Part shown: in pieces, positions 20,901 to 27,264 of the stretch
Layout: each line of letters begins with the position of its first letter
Position numbering within the stretch: position 1 is the stretch's first letter
Origin: a virus
IMG/VR virus record: IMGVR_UViG_3300006224_000008
Location: 1-64,000 of that record
Length of the DNA: 64,000 nt
Reading direction: 5' to 3' (one strand)
Made by a program: the position numbers and the translations under genes
Notes under the pieces: model-generated
Told to the model about the DNA's origin: nothing
Seen by the model: the letters and a program-made list of their open reading frames with translations, nothing else
Databases searched by the model: none

Positions 20901-21587
20901 GGAATGCCCACTCCGACCGAACTGAGCGTTCCAAAGAACAAACTCAAAAACGCGATCTACGCGGGCGATTCTGAAGGTGTCATCAAGTACTTCGCCGAAC
21001 TGCGCAATAAGGCCGTCGAACTCAAGCGCACAGAACCGTTGCGACTCGCGGCTGACATCATGCGCAGCCTCAACCCGTACACGTTGGCACTCATCGGCCA
21101 TCCTACCGAAGTGCAACGTCAGGAATTGCTGGGCAGATTGAGCGACCGTGAGCGTCAGGTCATTCTGGATGCCGAAACCAACTATCTGGCTGCCGCGCAG
21201 TTGGTTGGTGTGCAGTCCCGAATGACCCGCCAGCCTCCTGGTGGCGGCGGTGAGGCCGTCTCAGCGGCCCCTGCGTTTGGCGGCGGTTACGCCGTTGGCG
21301 GCGGTGGTGGCGCCGGGTTGCGCGGTATTACGACCGGCTACGGCGGCGCCGGTGGATTCCCTTCGGTCAGGCGAATCTCGCTTGGCCGCGCTGGTGGAGT
21401 TCCAACCGCTTTCAGGCGTATCTCAACGCGCCGGGGTCCAACCACACGGTTGCGACTCGGTGGCCGCATTGGCAGGCCCCGCCGTTACACCACGGGAAGG
21501 ATAAAACTCCGGCCGCGAAGACTCGGAATGCGGCTTCGGCAGAGGGTTACGTTGCCTCGGACCCGGAGACTGACACTGAGAGTCTGA
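8955..21587 (+). CDS. Giant polyvalent internal-virion protein with ADP-ribosyltransferase and HExxH motifs
   Basis: A single 4,210-residue frame. It begins with two copies of a VFTSxxLGL motif. A hydrophobic, Gly/Ala-rich stretch follows near residues 55-200. Residues ~350-2000 hold many Pro-rich linkers, including three copies of PEPQI, between small globular units, one of which contains HRDAVAQAIRDGKPVPPEV, a segment typical of phage polyvalent proteins. Near residue 2011 FHGTPHEVDRF followed by FGWGLYFAE matches the ADP-ribosyltransferase domain of polyvalent proteins. Near residue 2391 VHEFLHDL gives an HExxH zinc-peptidase-like motif, with a possible third ligand in NEREFFVSAM. The remainder is helical, with two hydrophobic helices near 3815-3837 and 3872-3892. 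A Gly-rich then very Arg-rich tail follows (~4100-4210). Related proteins are carried in the capsid and injected with the DNA to act on the host. The function here is inferred. Confidence 0.8.
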   Translation: MPQVFTSEELGLQPEAKGPAVFTSAQLGLDQEPTAQAPAVLTPQPEIDIGAPINIPPAPSALGAVGETLMSFPKGLGMAASLAGPPLKAAVADVAALAGAGQGGNLAAWSEGEQMPMQRPESPWVKSLPLRVAGSLVETAPKIVGMALGPKGLIGSSLTAAALFGTDEEGNFHPTEALIAAGIPGVMHLAKIGISKGILKAIPSAEIASNPVVQKATEFVGEQAALNAYMTATASPELMRLWRENPEEAKRQIADIVGVNLGFALLGIGNWRRRVPSHTERYLAANQKRYADLTDMLITRAAVGPEAQREIEATIKARMLHWTGDIGIGPRTTPPPLVDRTIEEAQNALLPPALRPQALPPALPRPAVPPRLPGNEPLLTPEQQDRVEARMRADDAARQQEKGPYAPPVRIEPPSGVQQYPGTPQRENVPPYPPEVRPEAGEQAGRGYSIERGGAVPPEAPPPEPQILTSESARSIDEFPPSQQELDALREKIMAGRPEGLTPREKEVLDWQKRQSENLRLLSPENAAKLSEKDFERWAYPRWTEEPISVSDAKDVFEILSALLMRGADRMNIRKVASILAYNVQRETDPAILRKMFERSGDPYTEEEIQKTAEANEEHNRATASYVEAGRAALAEKGKTPAPPPEPQIRGPKRPEDLTPEDGIPYLLNRLGNVERLVSFGPKADRDLFEKERQNILWELYSLDRLPETYVKQGNRWVQARPEPQIKAPESPGLMPESAKPIDWKVELQATIADMRRRIATREEVSGAIAQVRQPLVDEAFRKTIEAWDAVEKEPDPFKKVQLQSLARKADDDAVKFFSKEQKETVFRRMIDGEERVQAAWEKFNLDSVPENVRGIRMRPTDPEKRWFYLITPSTYPDQKGKWQATRIDERGPFGHFNADTPQDAVASLSGRTVKGIGPPWGSVGEWVVERAERIPKGGEAYAKEERVQGPQEVGPQPVLPPVEPGGKVLPSPEAVQPITVRTATGGEISQPRSTEGEKAPEMTVGEAPGQAVPRTASELAALIAVAKRVESRDRQLYEQIKFSGNPRAAAKARAAWRQTKLNVRELQRELKALKGPKGIDISKRMTADVGGERMPDIIDDILANVGTKLSLDSAKQYMEDIEERLKRGGAAAKLFTRKGGLAIDDALAMLIEANPNYRRLETEYDLLDAIFGAAEKRKGARKGEVREEQVLSDRERQTIDFEEAALRQRADTEGVKADTLLIGTKFKLRDVEFEVQDLIFDDNENLLFVVVEDGKRFGTQRVGADWYIFPDKGSLERKEAEVEFVSPEEAAAPEGPTPEWRRLFDEEKITGAQAKTLRAIEADTESIRQIPVGGETETYVRFKNGVIKWVTKTGELAETSRADEAFPSEEGATTPPVSVSRANLIWNAVAAYLESIRAIGAPSDAVIQGVMEITGLDRGEVEPALETLKYEGKIEWQKRLPQQINLIQRPPPAPAAEQPPVEGVPERGPAPPVAPPSPPKPAGPALDLFGQPIAPEKPAAPEPPKGPQEIQGGLEIGTVPSGEPAVKERPLTAAEKKEFRALSLKLRANREEGGEALTTEEAQRYEYLGALAGQKTLGIDVQVGLKGKLKALVAQLASLDQRKPQSRGKRYDKWALDRSDIERQIKKIRSQLTEGQGEDLGTSGPPEEMPNGMFMQRRRRVRQMTDEEVRERWPDPGERLDVFRLYGERPWVAESRTMEFSDAFGTQLEETGDWYIAAWGKSRDEAITEAQRQKRKGWENLPEKKPEPPPAIWAKELWQLTRKELGDNRELLRPKLGVVSDTMHRDAVAQAIRDGKPVPPEVLADFPELAPKPEAPPPAPAAPAKPEFAGGAPEGARVGNYLKKDGRWYRVDAEGNLGKIPTNKKQHDQLEQEFASPTPADTRTPIEILAQAKRVSVKLPEGATVLRGYDAKGRKSDIFIANINKGDNIFRDAGIVRVEAGFINKDKQFKPIKGDIKVSERKPAREGMLPETERQALPEKPPGAPIQMSGNDGFLIPPLETGPREGLPAFHGTPHEVDRFQLKYLGTGEGAQVFGWGLYFAEAREVAERYKQSLSGGEPRSSYRFNGREAWEWQRDFEKAMEYDKASVWERIQLHHPKNAIRVAARAIITDDAESAAKLLKYIETLPDSLFAKERGNIYTVDIAEDSILLDWDRPLREQPQAVRAALARLEEQGDPQGTLHALKAVLAEHLTGSDFYRRLEALRGAKWASEALQSVGINGIRYLDQKSRDFIVQHRPSDGKWYVLSGKPSPGFATEREARDWGYEQSSRNYVIWDESKIRITEKNGKPVSLDEFRQAMPPREGEAVPSRDVILAQADSPEQLLAHVDRPELQIPAEMKALVKALLSHPVAKKIQGLRWAIADVLAGGFEGDFDPHGRLARFSRWAEVKAPVHEFLHDLWYFLQPGERGEFMAMRVEEIRKALKDLPRNAAEIAALEKLLEAPVTSEEFLALKMPRSLYWLANEREFFVSAMQEPLVKRLTTPEAQGAIAKVREYIKGLWDAFKDWTKLSPKTERLFRQIFEGKYEFTPEQGAAAEAREGALPTSPEEFRKQKRLLEPNVAGRTLAGFAEPAKMKMELADQFNLSPRARRMIRLPREAEMYSIAAGELTGIENYVQARDAVPKDNPHLRWGVTHDAITGIDFQEHLGRTLTATYERQLAKVDSPAFQQKIFREAQLALRSDLAAEKEETFRNIIAGKAAALEAQIRNAAGDDARIETLREDLRLTRPLMDWAMAVSQQMDNIVNRVYREYTEFGRAGYWTRWRENATGPKNAEEFFRLYQRARAAEGNPLVERQEVALARLASEILGINFGLADRLLWAERWRREPDFAKAVNELGEKFVKDLRTDPAKAIRGMITREGTLATRAWQAKTAYLAINRDVMRELELLGDLEQAATVMKRLRDSDQWKQLVNTVITDAEGEGVPAVVVDAMRAGKYSSAFNEGTGKQVWVDPKGGFHEVDLNWTPDKAVEAQKKIDGFLTAVNDWIYDDANANSPELAYWRQQADWVRAVYKTASVFAPSAVKSLFVQHSLTMLSPFFRQAKLPAVKVLQDMAENYERAQNIGKQWSVGFDQDNMDKARRAAEAHGFHPISELPLYRSNIFDSLAWHYRHGIAIKPGQKLYGVTVLKEDIDLLKHQGGGLFNLIKRALPIGRKGREAKMQEARLVDQYLKTAFLMRPPQEFGAEPGTTVMRDFSTRGGGFADAVGKNAIDVKQEVKGGKTVETREVNLDKFMQLANLPQYFEPVVWRWISERSRQYNDDTGFEPLLNKLRDRIHEGTNPPRSVEDVLDYITRNSEASPEEVKKAIVGNMAKETFSYYRNFIEKPSGRSLTVRALRATSQGPFNTAFDHDIGSSFFYDYGMFSTQEVRAAAVDATMFYLERVEAAMRSTLDVYDEALRQFRETRSGSPERKALMQQNRALFRSGDDFRDYSALRGQRDELQWFMENLPIWSKQNISRNEGLNTLYRVIGDSVVSKLAGWKTVSRVFTGSAVKQGFVFSAIDRLYGTSYLKSALSMALSAYDIALKGPAMYLARRAGLAEKRKEKFSGVAEEIFREGKFFDPLYDLGMGTKTPLLNTIKNNLAMPYTHGRGYDPKFSTNAGIALLQKGAYRLLSGAETPLEVLRTIFPTLGYSVAYDSVARQAFNAISVIERQARRSFELHEEAGTLGRFDLNDPRNPKNVLPASDILPRGLFPKTQTQLAQARELFKRGTDGDLNDFVMEFWAKLARTPKDQRGEVHLLSADAKTPEEAARLQTNRSLGIAAIGLLDIHHAGFTNRMWVMRGSSMWRLMQPIAGWTFQSTRQLFELFGKSATDPALRPAVATALTAIMVLAGLAAMGIGGDLEKRLFDELEWIINKRVDPVRYFGMGRDWKENTIIALTGIFTYITVLSGYLERLMSEKGNRTSVTDQMFVLSLANSMVRYVSGVIHTKDPNYGLAGFVTREIPSLKPLIRRTSANEGLTNVENAITAIQRFAPKDLIRQTTGGFGMPTPTELSVPKNKLKNAIYAGDSEGVIKYFAELRNKAVELKRTEPLRLAADIMRSLNPYTLALIGHPTEVQRQELLGRLSDRERQVILDAETNYLAAAQLVGVQSRMTRQPPGGGGEAVSAAPAFGGGYAVGGGGGAGLRGITTGYGGAGGFPSVRRISLGRAGGVPTAFRRISTRRGPTTRLRLGGRIGRPRRYTTGRIKLRPRRLGMRLRQRVTLPRTRRLTLRV

Positions 21588-21634
21588 CCTCCTCTGCTTC
21601 TACATGCCTGAATACTGAAAGCTTTTGACTCGCG

Positions 21635-21657
21635 GCCAGTTGTGGCTGCAAACTGGC
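21635..21657. promoter_or_regulatory. Hairpin before zinc-ribbon gene
   Basis: Seven-base inverted repeat GCCAGTT (21635-21641) and AACTGGC (21651-21657) with a nine-base loop, ending four bases before the ATG at 21662. No SD is visible in this 74-base gap. It could be an operator for the nearby HTH protein or a translational control hairpin. No poly-T tract follows, so a classical terminator is unlikely. Confidence 0.35.
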
Positions 21658-21661
21658 TGCC

Positions 21662-22081
21662 ATGAGCGGGCCAAGCCCTGAGTTCCTCCGTCACATGAAG
21701 GGGATGCTGCCGTCCTTCATCAAAGGCATCGCCGAAAAGGTGGCTATCGGCCGCGGCATCAAAGCACCCAAACGCTTATCACCAAAGAAGGTCTGCACAC
21801 TCTGTACCAAGCTGTTCGACAAGGTCGAAGTCGATGCTGGCAAGGAACCGCCCCTGGAGATGGGGAGATGTCCGGAGTGCGAGGAGAAACTCAAGGACGG
21901 TTTCGTCGCGGTGGTAGCGCCGAACAAACTCGCCTTCGTAAAATCGGAACGGCTAAAGGATCTTGCCGGTAACACCGTCCAGGTGTCAGCCGAGAATTTC
22001 CTCCGAATTCAACAGGAGTACCTCAACAACTGGGCACCCGAAAATGCACACGCCAACAAACCTGCTGGGCCTGCTCGATAA
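21662..22081 (+). CDS. Small zinc-ribbon protein
   Basis: A 139-residue protein with paired CxxC motifs at C45/C48 and C70/C73, the spacing of a zinc ribbon. The N terminus is basic and helical. The C-terminal half (VAVVAPNKLAFVKSERL) looks like a small mixed alpha/beta fold. The family is not recognised. A nucleic-acid or protein-binding role is inferred from the zinc ribbon only. The end overlaps the start of the next gene by 38 bases. Confidence 0.6.
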   Translation: MSGPSPEFLRHMKGMLPSFIKGIAEKVAIGRGIKAPKRLSPKKVCTLCTKLFDKVEVDAGKEPPLEMGRCPECEEKLKDGFVAVVAPNKLAFVKSERLKDLAGNTVQVSAENFLRIQQEYLNNWAPENAHANKPAGPAR

Positions 22082-22442
22082 GTGCCCGCCGTTCCTCGTT
22101 TTCGCACTGGCCAGACGTGGTACCGATAAACGACCGAAATTTGATGACATCGTGAAGGCATCCGGCCTGTCGGAGCGCACGTTCATCCGAATCGCATGTC
22201 GTTTTTCGTGGCGCGAGGTCAAGGTGAAGCACATTGACGGCTTTTGCCGGGCGTGCGGGGTAGACCCCTTCAATCTCGAACCGCACCTGGGGTTCCTGAG
22301 ACGGTCACTGACATCGGACAAACCTTTCGCCTACATGACCTCGCAGCAACTGGCGAGGTTCAATGACCATTGTAGTCGGATTGCCGATTTCGCGAGGGCT
22401 ACGGTTTCTGGAGCGCCATCGCGTCAAAGTCAATCTTCATGA
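22044..22442 (+). CDS. HTH DNA-binding protein, XRE/Cro-like
   Basis: The start was set at the ATG at 22044 (132 residues). A longer frame from 21963 exists but would overlap the zinc-ribbon gene by 119 bases. Residues ~33-75 (FDDIVKASGLSERTFIRIAC and GFCRACGVDP) fit a Cro/C1-type helix-turn-helix: a short helix, the turn SGLSE, a recognition helix, and the later CxxCGVDPF segment typical of XRE proteins. It is probably a regulator or DNA-binding accessory protein. Its 3' end overlaps the convergent gene on the other strand by 44 bases. Confidence 0.6.
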   Translation: MHTPTNLLGLLDKCPPFLVFALARRGTDKRPKFDDIVKASGLSERTFIRIACRFSWREVKVKHIDGFCRACGVDPFNLEPHLGFLRRSLTSDKPFAYMTSQQLARFNDHCSRIADFARATVSGAPSRQSQSS

Positions 22443-24234
22443 GGTAAGCACTCCCACCAACTGCCGCAGTCCCGGTCGAACTGGAAATCATGATCTCGAA
22501 ATAGATGTGCCGACCCTCCACGTACATCGGCCATTCGCACCCTTCCGACTGCCTTAACTTCTGGGATGTCAAATTTGTATTGGTGAATTCCTCCTCGCAG
22601 CGAAGGTCCTTGTTTTCGTAATCGTTCCACTGGGGAGAACACTTTGGAGCCGTGCTATTGGGGTCTGTCCTGTTCCATGAGTGCCCAAGGCGCAGCCGGA
22701 TCACTGGCGGCGTGGTTTCCTCGATGGTCTCACGGTCAACGTACACCTGTTGCACTCGTTTCTCCCGGTCGTAAAAGCCTAATGGCGCTTCCGCCCGGAG
22801 AATCGATACGTAACCATCGCTGCGGTACAGGGTACCGATTAGGGCGTCAACCGGCAGGTCCACCGTGACGTTCGACATATCGTCGATGATCAGGAACTCG
22901 CGGTAGTAGGAGCCCCCGATGTTTTTGATTGCGTAATCCACGCCGCTCGCACCAAAGAAATACTGGGTCTCGTTGCACACGCCCGCGGCCGTAGGCGTAT
23001 CCCGGAAGTTCGTAAAGGCCGTAAAACCGGTGTCAACCACGTCCGCCGTCTTTTGCTTAATGTTCGCAACCATCGTCCAGTTGTTGACGGAGAGAGTCCC
23101 GCTGGGCCAGCTAAACCAGATCTCATCCTTGCTGGGCAGGAGTGCTGCGACAGGTGCGTAGCAGTGCGTGCCACCCATGGCTGTTGCTTGGTCGGTAAAC
23201 ATCACGCCGGTTGACAGGTGCAGCCAATCGACGCGTTCCGGTTTTGGAATGTAGGGATCGAATCGGTACACGCCTTCCCGGCTGCAATACCAGTGCTCAG
23301 AGCCGGTGCTTACGAGTGTCTCCGGGTAGAAGAGGCAACCTACCTGATTCTGCGGCTCGCTATAGATCCGAGTGAACGTGAAAACCTCGTCAGCAGTGAG
23401 CGTGCTTGGCGTCATCTTCCAGATGCTGCGCCGCGTGTAGATGTAGACGTCTCGTAGAATGTGCGCGGCGCCAAGAATGTCGTCGCCGTAGGGCAAGTCC
23501 TGAGTCCCGCAAAGCGGCTCGACCTCCGGTGGATCGGCATCGGGATCGAAGTAAGGGTCCCACGCCATTCCGTCGTTAATGTCCGACCACGCGATACGTG
23601 TTGGCTGCGCCACCCCATCCTGCACCACGTTCATCAGGACGAGAAATCCGTTAAACTCGATGGCGATTTTCGCCGCTGTGATTTTGATCGTGGTTTTTAG
23701 CTCACTAACCTCGGTTGTGGTGCCTGCCGCGAGGTCGTGTGCCAGAATGTTGTTCACACCATTCGTGAAGTACAACACGTTCTGGAGTTGGGCGGCCTTC
23801 CATCGGCTTCCGTACGCACCGTAAGCAACATCAGGAAGTTGAATGTCGGTCCAATGTCCCGTTGTGGTGTTCAGCTTCGAAAGCCTGCTCTGCGTGCCGT
23901 CAAACAGGATGCGTTGCCCGCTGTCGGTCGTGCATTCGTGGAGAAACGTTATCGGTTCGCGTGTGGCACCCTGGGCATGATGGTCGTGATTGTGGTAATA
24001 CCACCCGCTGCGGTCATCACTTTGCTCAATCGGAACACCCCACTGGTCGTACAATTTCGAGGCAAATGGATGCTCAAAACCGGCACGTCGTTTCAACCTG
24101 CCGTCGCTGGTGGCCTCCATGTTGAGTTTCCAGCGCCACGCCCCCGGTTGAACCTCGGTGGGGTCCGACCGCACGTCCAGCGGGCCGGTCAGCGGATGGA
24201 GCGAGATCGTTGACCAAACATCTTTCTTAGCCAT
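22399..24234 (-). CDS. Tail-nozzle/stabilisation-like beta-propeller virion protein
   Basis: A 611-residue beta-rich protein. The N-terminal segment VQPGAWRWKLNMEATSDGRL followed by KRRAGFE is the characteristic opening of podovirus and crAss-like tail nozzle (P22 gp10-like) proteins. Repeating strand blocks follow, such as NVLYFTNGVNNILAHD, GFLVLMNVV, DVYIYTRRSIWKM and EHWYCSREGVYRFDPY, as expected of a propeller. The C terminus (~470-611) forms a further beta domain. The expected role is to close or extend the tail tube. It is the most distal gene of the leftward structural/glycan operon and converges on the HTH gene. Family assignment is by pattern, not search. Confidence 0.6.
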   Translation of the reverse strand: MAKKDVWSTISLHPLTGPLDVRSDPTEVQPGAWRWKLNMEATSDGRLKRRAGFEHPFASKLYDQWGVPIEQSDDRSGWYYHNHDHHAQGATREPITFLHECTTDSGQRILFDGTQSRLSKLNTTTGHWTDIQLPDVAYGAYGSRWKAAQLQNVLYFTNGVNNILAHDLAAGTTTEVSELKTTIKITAAKIAIEFNGFLVLMNVVQDGVAQPTRIAWSDINDGMAWDPYFDPDADPPEVEPLCGTQDLPYGDDILGAAHILRDVYIYTRRSIWKMTPSTLTADEVFTFTRIYSEPQNQVGCLFYPETLVSTGSEHWYCSREGVYRFDPYIPKPERVDWLHLSTGVMFTDQATAMGGTHCYAPVAALLPSKDEIWFSWPSGTLSVNNWTMVANIKQKTADVVDTGFTAFTNFRDTPTAAGVCNETQYFFGASGVDYAIKNIGGSYYREFLIIDDMSNVTVDLPVDALIGTLYRSDGYVSILRAEAPLGFYDREKRVQQVYVDRETIEETTPPVIRLRLGHSWNRTDPNSTAPKCSPQWNDYENKDLRCEEEFTNTNLTSQKLRQSEGCEWPMYVEGRHIYFEIMISSSTGTAAVGGSAYLMKIDFDAMALQKP

Positions 24235-24268
24235 AACGGGTCACCTGTCTTGCCGGAATACCCGGAGA

Positions 24269-25216
24269 CTACCCCTTATCGCCGGGCAGTGGAATATCAA
24301 AACGTCGGACGTACTCCATGAAATCAATCTGGAAAATCGACGCGTTGCGCGTTCGTTCATACTCAACCAGATACCAGTTCTCCTTGATCATCTCCGTTGC
24401 CCTGATGCACTCCGTATGGTCGTAGACCAGTCGCATTCGGGCAATCAAGGTCTCCGCCAGATCAGGCGCCAGCAGTGTGTGACAGGCGAACATCTTGTTG
24501 TACAACGTGTACCCGGCTCGCACCGTAAACCCCTGTTTTTCGCCGGGACTCCAGAACCGGTGCCCAATGGCGATGTCCTCAAGCATCTGGATTTTGCCAC
24601 CGGCGAGGTAAGTCTTGATGGAGATCATGGCTTCATCGCAGCCCCAGTACCGGAGGAAGCGCAGGGGGGAGATAAGGTCGAACCACGATTTTGCAATCAA
24701 GTAGCCTGCCCCCATCAGACACGGGACCGATCCGCCTTCGAATGTGGATGGCCTTTTGCTCCAGTTGACCTCGAACACCTGTTTCTGCTTTGGGTGTACA
24801 GGGTCTGGGCCATACAGGTTCAAGGTCGCGCCGTAGCGATACACCGCCTTGGCGCTGGCCAGGGTCGGATGGAACTTGTCCAGGGCAGCGCACGCGCAGC
24901 AGTAGACCGTCTCGTGCGGTTGGCCGCTGAGCATGGGCAGAAGTCGATCATACCATCCGGCCGGGAACCGCATGTGCCCGTCCACCAAGAGAATCCAGGG
25001 CCTTTTGGCGTAGAGAACGCCGATATTCCGCGACGGGCCGCAGCCGCACCGGAACCGATTGTGCACAACGCCGGTCGCGCCTTTTACATGGACTTTCGTC
25101 GAACTGCAATCGTCCACCACGATGATTTCAACATGGTCCCCGGCAGTCTCCCGAATCGAATCGACCGTATTCTGAAGGTCGGGCTCGTTGACGGCGGCAA
25201 TGATGATCGAGATCAT
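24269..25216 (-). CDS. Glycosyltransferase family 2, GalNAc-transferase-like
   Basis: A 315-residue GT-A enzyme. It opens with the nucleotide-binding strand MISIIIAAVN and has IIVVDDCSS. LLVDGHMRFPAGW places a DGH metal motif at D79-H81, as in the DxH of polypeptide GalNAc transferases rather than DxD. WGCDEAMISIKTYLAGGKI and a following IGHRFW resemble the acceptor and metal-His segment of that group. It starts by ATGA overlap with the gene to its right, within a glycan operon. The predicted reaction is transfer of a sugar from a nucleotide donor; the substrate is unknown. Confidence 0.8.
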   Translation of the reverse strand: MISIIIAAVNEPDLQNTVDSIRETAGDHVEIIVVDDCSSTKVHVKGATGVVHNRFRCGCGPSRNIGVLYAKRPWILLVDGHMRFPAGWYDRLLPMLSGQPHETVYCCACAALDKFHPTLASAKAVYRYGATLNLYGPDPVHPKQKQVFEVNWSKRPSTFEGGSVPCLMGAGYLIAKSWFDLISPLRFLRYWGCDEAMISIKTYLAGGKIQMLEDIAIGHRFWSPGEKQGFTVRAGYTLYNKMFACHTLLAPDLAETLIARMRLVYDHTECIRATEMIKENWYLVEYERTRNASIFQIDFMEYVRRFDIPLPGDKG

Positions 25217-26019
25217 AATTTGGTCACCATTGCGCGCTCATCTGCCCAATGGAAAAACGGCTGAAGCCTAGTCGGCCATGGCCCCTGGTATGCCTGTAAA
25301 CGTTCCCAGCGCTTCACAGCGTCCGCGTACCCGTAGTATTGTTCCTTCTGCTCCACTTGCCAGCGGAACGCATAGCTGTAGTGGTCGAACCCAATGCCCC
25401 ACTGCGCGCAGAAGTCTCTCTCCGCGCACTTCTCCTTCGGCCCGTTCGCGCCCGTCAGGAAAGGAGGTTCGTGTGACGTGAAGGTCATCCCTGGTTCGTA
25501 CCGCCATGCCCTGAGCCACTCCCCCGGATTTGCCCCGTAGCAGTTCCTGCCAACCGTGATCAGGCGCGGGCCAACGAAGAATCGGCAATGGAATCTGGCG
25601 CACGTGTAGCCTTCAGCCGGGTCGGAGAGCATCGCACAGACCGCCTCGATGTTGCCCGGCATCCAGATTTCGTCCGCGTCAATCTGCATCAGGATGCAGG
25701 GTTCCTTCAGGCGCCTCAGAACGCAATTATACATCGACACTTTGCCGGGCCAAAGCGCCTGGGTTGTGTGATGAACGCGCCGGTGGGATTTTGCTAGACC
25801 AGCCAGGAACTCAGTGGTGCCATCCACACTCAACCGCGGCTTTGGCTTCTGGCACCAAGCGGTGCACTTCACGTTATCAGCGGCGCCCTCAACGATCCAC
25901 CAGTGCCAATCGACCTCTGGCGGCAAAGCGTTGAAGCAAAACAACTGCGCCGGGAGAAACGGCATTGCATCGAGTGCAATCGTAATTATGTTCAAATTCA
26001 TACTCTGGTGGCCCAGCAT
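25213..26019 (-). CDS. GT-A type glycosyltransferase
   Basis: A 268-residue protein with the GT2-like core: NIITIALDAMPFLPAQL at the N terminus and LMQIDADEIWMPGNIEAV holding a DxD motif (D114-D116). Further conserved-looking parts are the aromatic FDHYSYAFRWQVEQKE. It may start at the second Met (26001), which leaves less overlap with the next gene to the right. The stop overlaps the start of the family 2 enzyme. Part of the glycan operon. Confidence 0.7.
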   Translation of the reverse strand: MLGHQSMNLNIITIALDAMPFLPAQLFCFNALPPEVDWHWWIVEGAADNVKCTAWCQKPKPRLSVDGTTEFLAGLAKSHRRVHHTTQALWPGKVSMYNCVLRRLKEPCILMQIDADEIWMPGNIEAVCAMLSDPAEGYTCARFHCRFFVGPRLITVGRNCYGANPGEWLRAWRYEPGMTFTSHEPPFLTGANGPKEKCAERDFCAQWGIGFDHYSYAFRWQVEQKEQYYGYADAVKRWERLQAYQGPWPTRLQPFFHWADERAMVTKL

Positions 26020-26534
26020 TGAAACGATGTCTTCTGCGCCTCCGGCAGCAGCTCATCGACAGCCTGTTTGACCCCTGGGTACGTGTCACCGTAATCGTGC
26101 CCCGCCAGGAACCCTCCGGGCCGGATCTTTGGCTTCCAACAGCGGATGTCATCCTTCACGGAAGCGTAATCATGGGCAGCGTCGATAAAAACAGCGCCCA
26201 GTCCATTCTGCACCAAACGTGCCGCTGTGACTGAGGAGCACCGCAGCGGAATGACAAGGTCATCCAGTTTCATCTCGTGGACGTTGGCTGAGAAGGTACC
26301 AAACGGATTTACCACCGTAAGGCCATCGTCGCGCTCATAAATGTCTGGCCACAGGTCAACACAGAGGAGTTTTATATCTTTGCCGGACGCACGGATTCTT
26401 TCACCAAGATAGCAGGCCGATTTTCCAAGGTAAGAACCGACCTCTACGATGTTGTCGCCGGGCGCGAGCAGTTCGACGAACTTATCGTACACGTCCGGGA
26501 AGTCGAAGAAGCCATCGATGTCTGCCCATGTCAT
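25998..26534 (-). CDS. Class I SAM-dependent methyltransferase
   Basis: A 178-residue protein with motif I IVEVGSYLGKSA, the acidic end of strand 2 (LLCVDLWPD), and AVFIDAAHDYASV, typical of the Methyltransf_24/CmcI-like group often found with glycosyltransferases. GGFLAGHDYGDTYPGVKQAV near the end is also characteristic. It is predicted to methylate a sugar of the glycan built by its neighbours. The acceptor is not known. Confidence 0.8.
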   Translation of the reverse strand: MTWADIDGFFDFPDVYDKFVELLAPGDNIVEVGSYLGKSACYLGERIRASGKDIKLLCVDLWPDIYERDDGLTVVNPFGTFSANVHEMKLDDLVIPLRCSSVTAARLVQNGLGAVFIDAAHDYASVKDDIRCWKPKIRPGGFLAGHDYGDTYPGVKQAVDELLPEAQKTSFQCWATRV

Positions 26535-26547
26535 ATTGCGATTTTGG

Positions 26548-27264
26548 TTAATGGTTCGAGAAGACCGCCACGTTGTTCGGCATCCCTTCGAGCGTGATCA
26601 GGTCGTGCGTCCTCAGGTCAATCAGTTCGGCGGGAGTGAGTTTTTGCAGATAGAACACTTCGTCCGTCAGTCGGTACGGCCGATCACGGTCATAACCAAA
26701 ACTGTATTCGGCATAGTCCTCCGGATTCATCGACATCATCCGCGCTATTTTCAGTTCGGGAACGCGACTGGGAACCGTCTCCGGCCCTTGCAGCAGGTAC
26801 GAGTAGACGAACTGGGGGATAAACTTATGGCGTACGAGAAAGATCGTGGTCGAACAATTGAATACCTTGTTCCGCCCGAAGATGGCGTTCTTGTTTCCCA
26901 TCTCGCGGTACATCCGATCCACAAAAGGTCCAAACACCAGCGCATCCTGCTCTACATAGAGAAAATCCATCTCGTTGGCATAGGCAATCCAAAGCCCAAT
27001 CATCCACATAGTCGCGCACCCAGACATAACGATCCCCGGTTTGCTGCCGTTCAGCAAGGAGCCCGATCCGCCAAGATTGCCGCTCAGGCAGATCCATTCG
27101 CCCTGACCGGCTGTTGCCACGCAATCGGCTGAAGCGATAATGAAGACGCGACGTGGTTGGGCATGACGCAGGTTTGTTCTCCACCACAGTCGGTGGAACC
27201 AGTCGGCACCCCTGCCGGTCTGCGAGTGATACCCAGAGACAATGATGTAGTGAGGGGTGGTCAT
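26548..27264 (-). CDS. Putative GT-A glycosyltransferase
   Basis: A 238-residue protein of uncertain family. MDFLYVEQDALVFGPFVDRM has the spacing of a DxD-type donor/metal site (E105-Q-D107) at the end of a hydrophobic strand, as in sugar transferases of the LPS/capsule type. NCSTTIFLVRHKFIPQFV and RLTDEVFYLQKL fit an acceptor-side region. It starts by ATGA overlap with the next gene to the right. Function is inferred mainly from the operon. Confidence 0.55.
   Translation of the reverse strand: MTTPHYIIVSGYHSQTGRGADWFHRLWWRTNLRHAQPRRVFIIASADCVATAGQGEWICLSGNLGGSGSLLNGSKPGIVMSGCATMWMIGLWIAYANEMDFLYVEQDALVFGPFVDRMYREMGNKNAIFGRNKVFNCSTTIFLVRHKFIPQFVYSYLLQGPETVPSRVPELKIARMMSMNPEDYAEYSFGYDRDRPYRLTDEVFYLQKLTPAELIDLRTHDLITLEGMPNNVAVFSNH

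Noticed and set aside
24158-25264. 368-residue + strand frame over two leftward genes
   Set aside because: It covers most of a glycosyltransferase with clear motifs on the other strand and shows no recognisable domain of its own.
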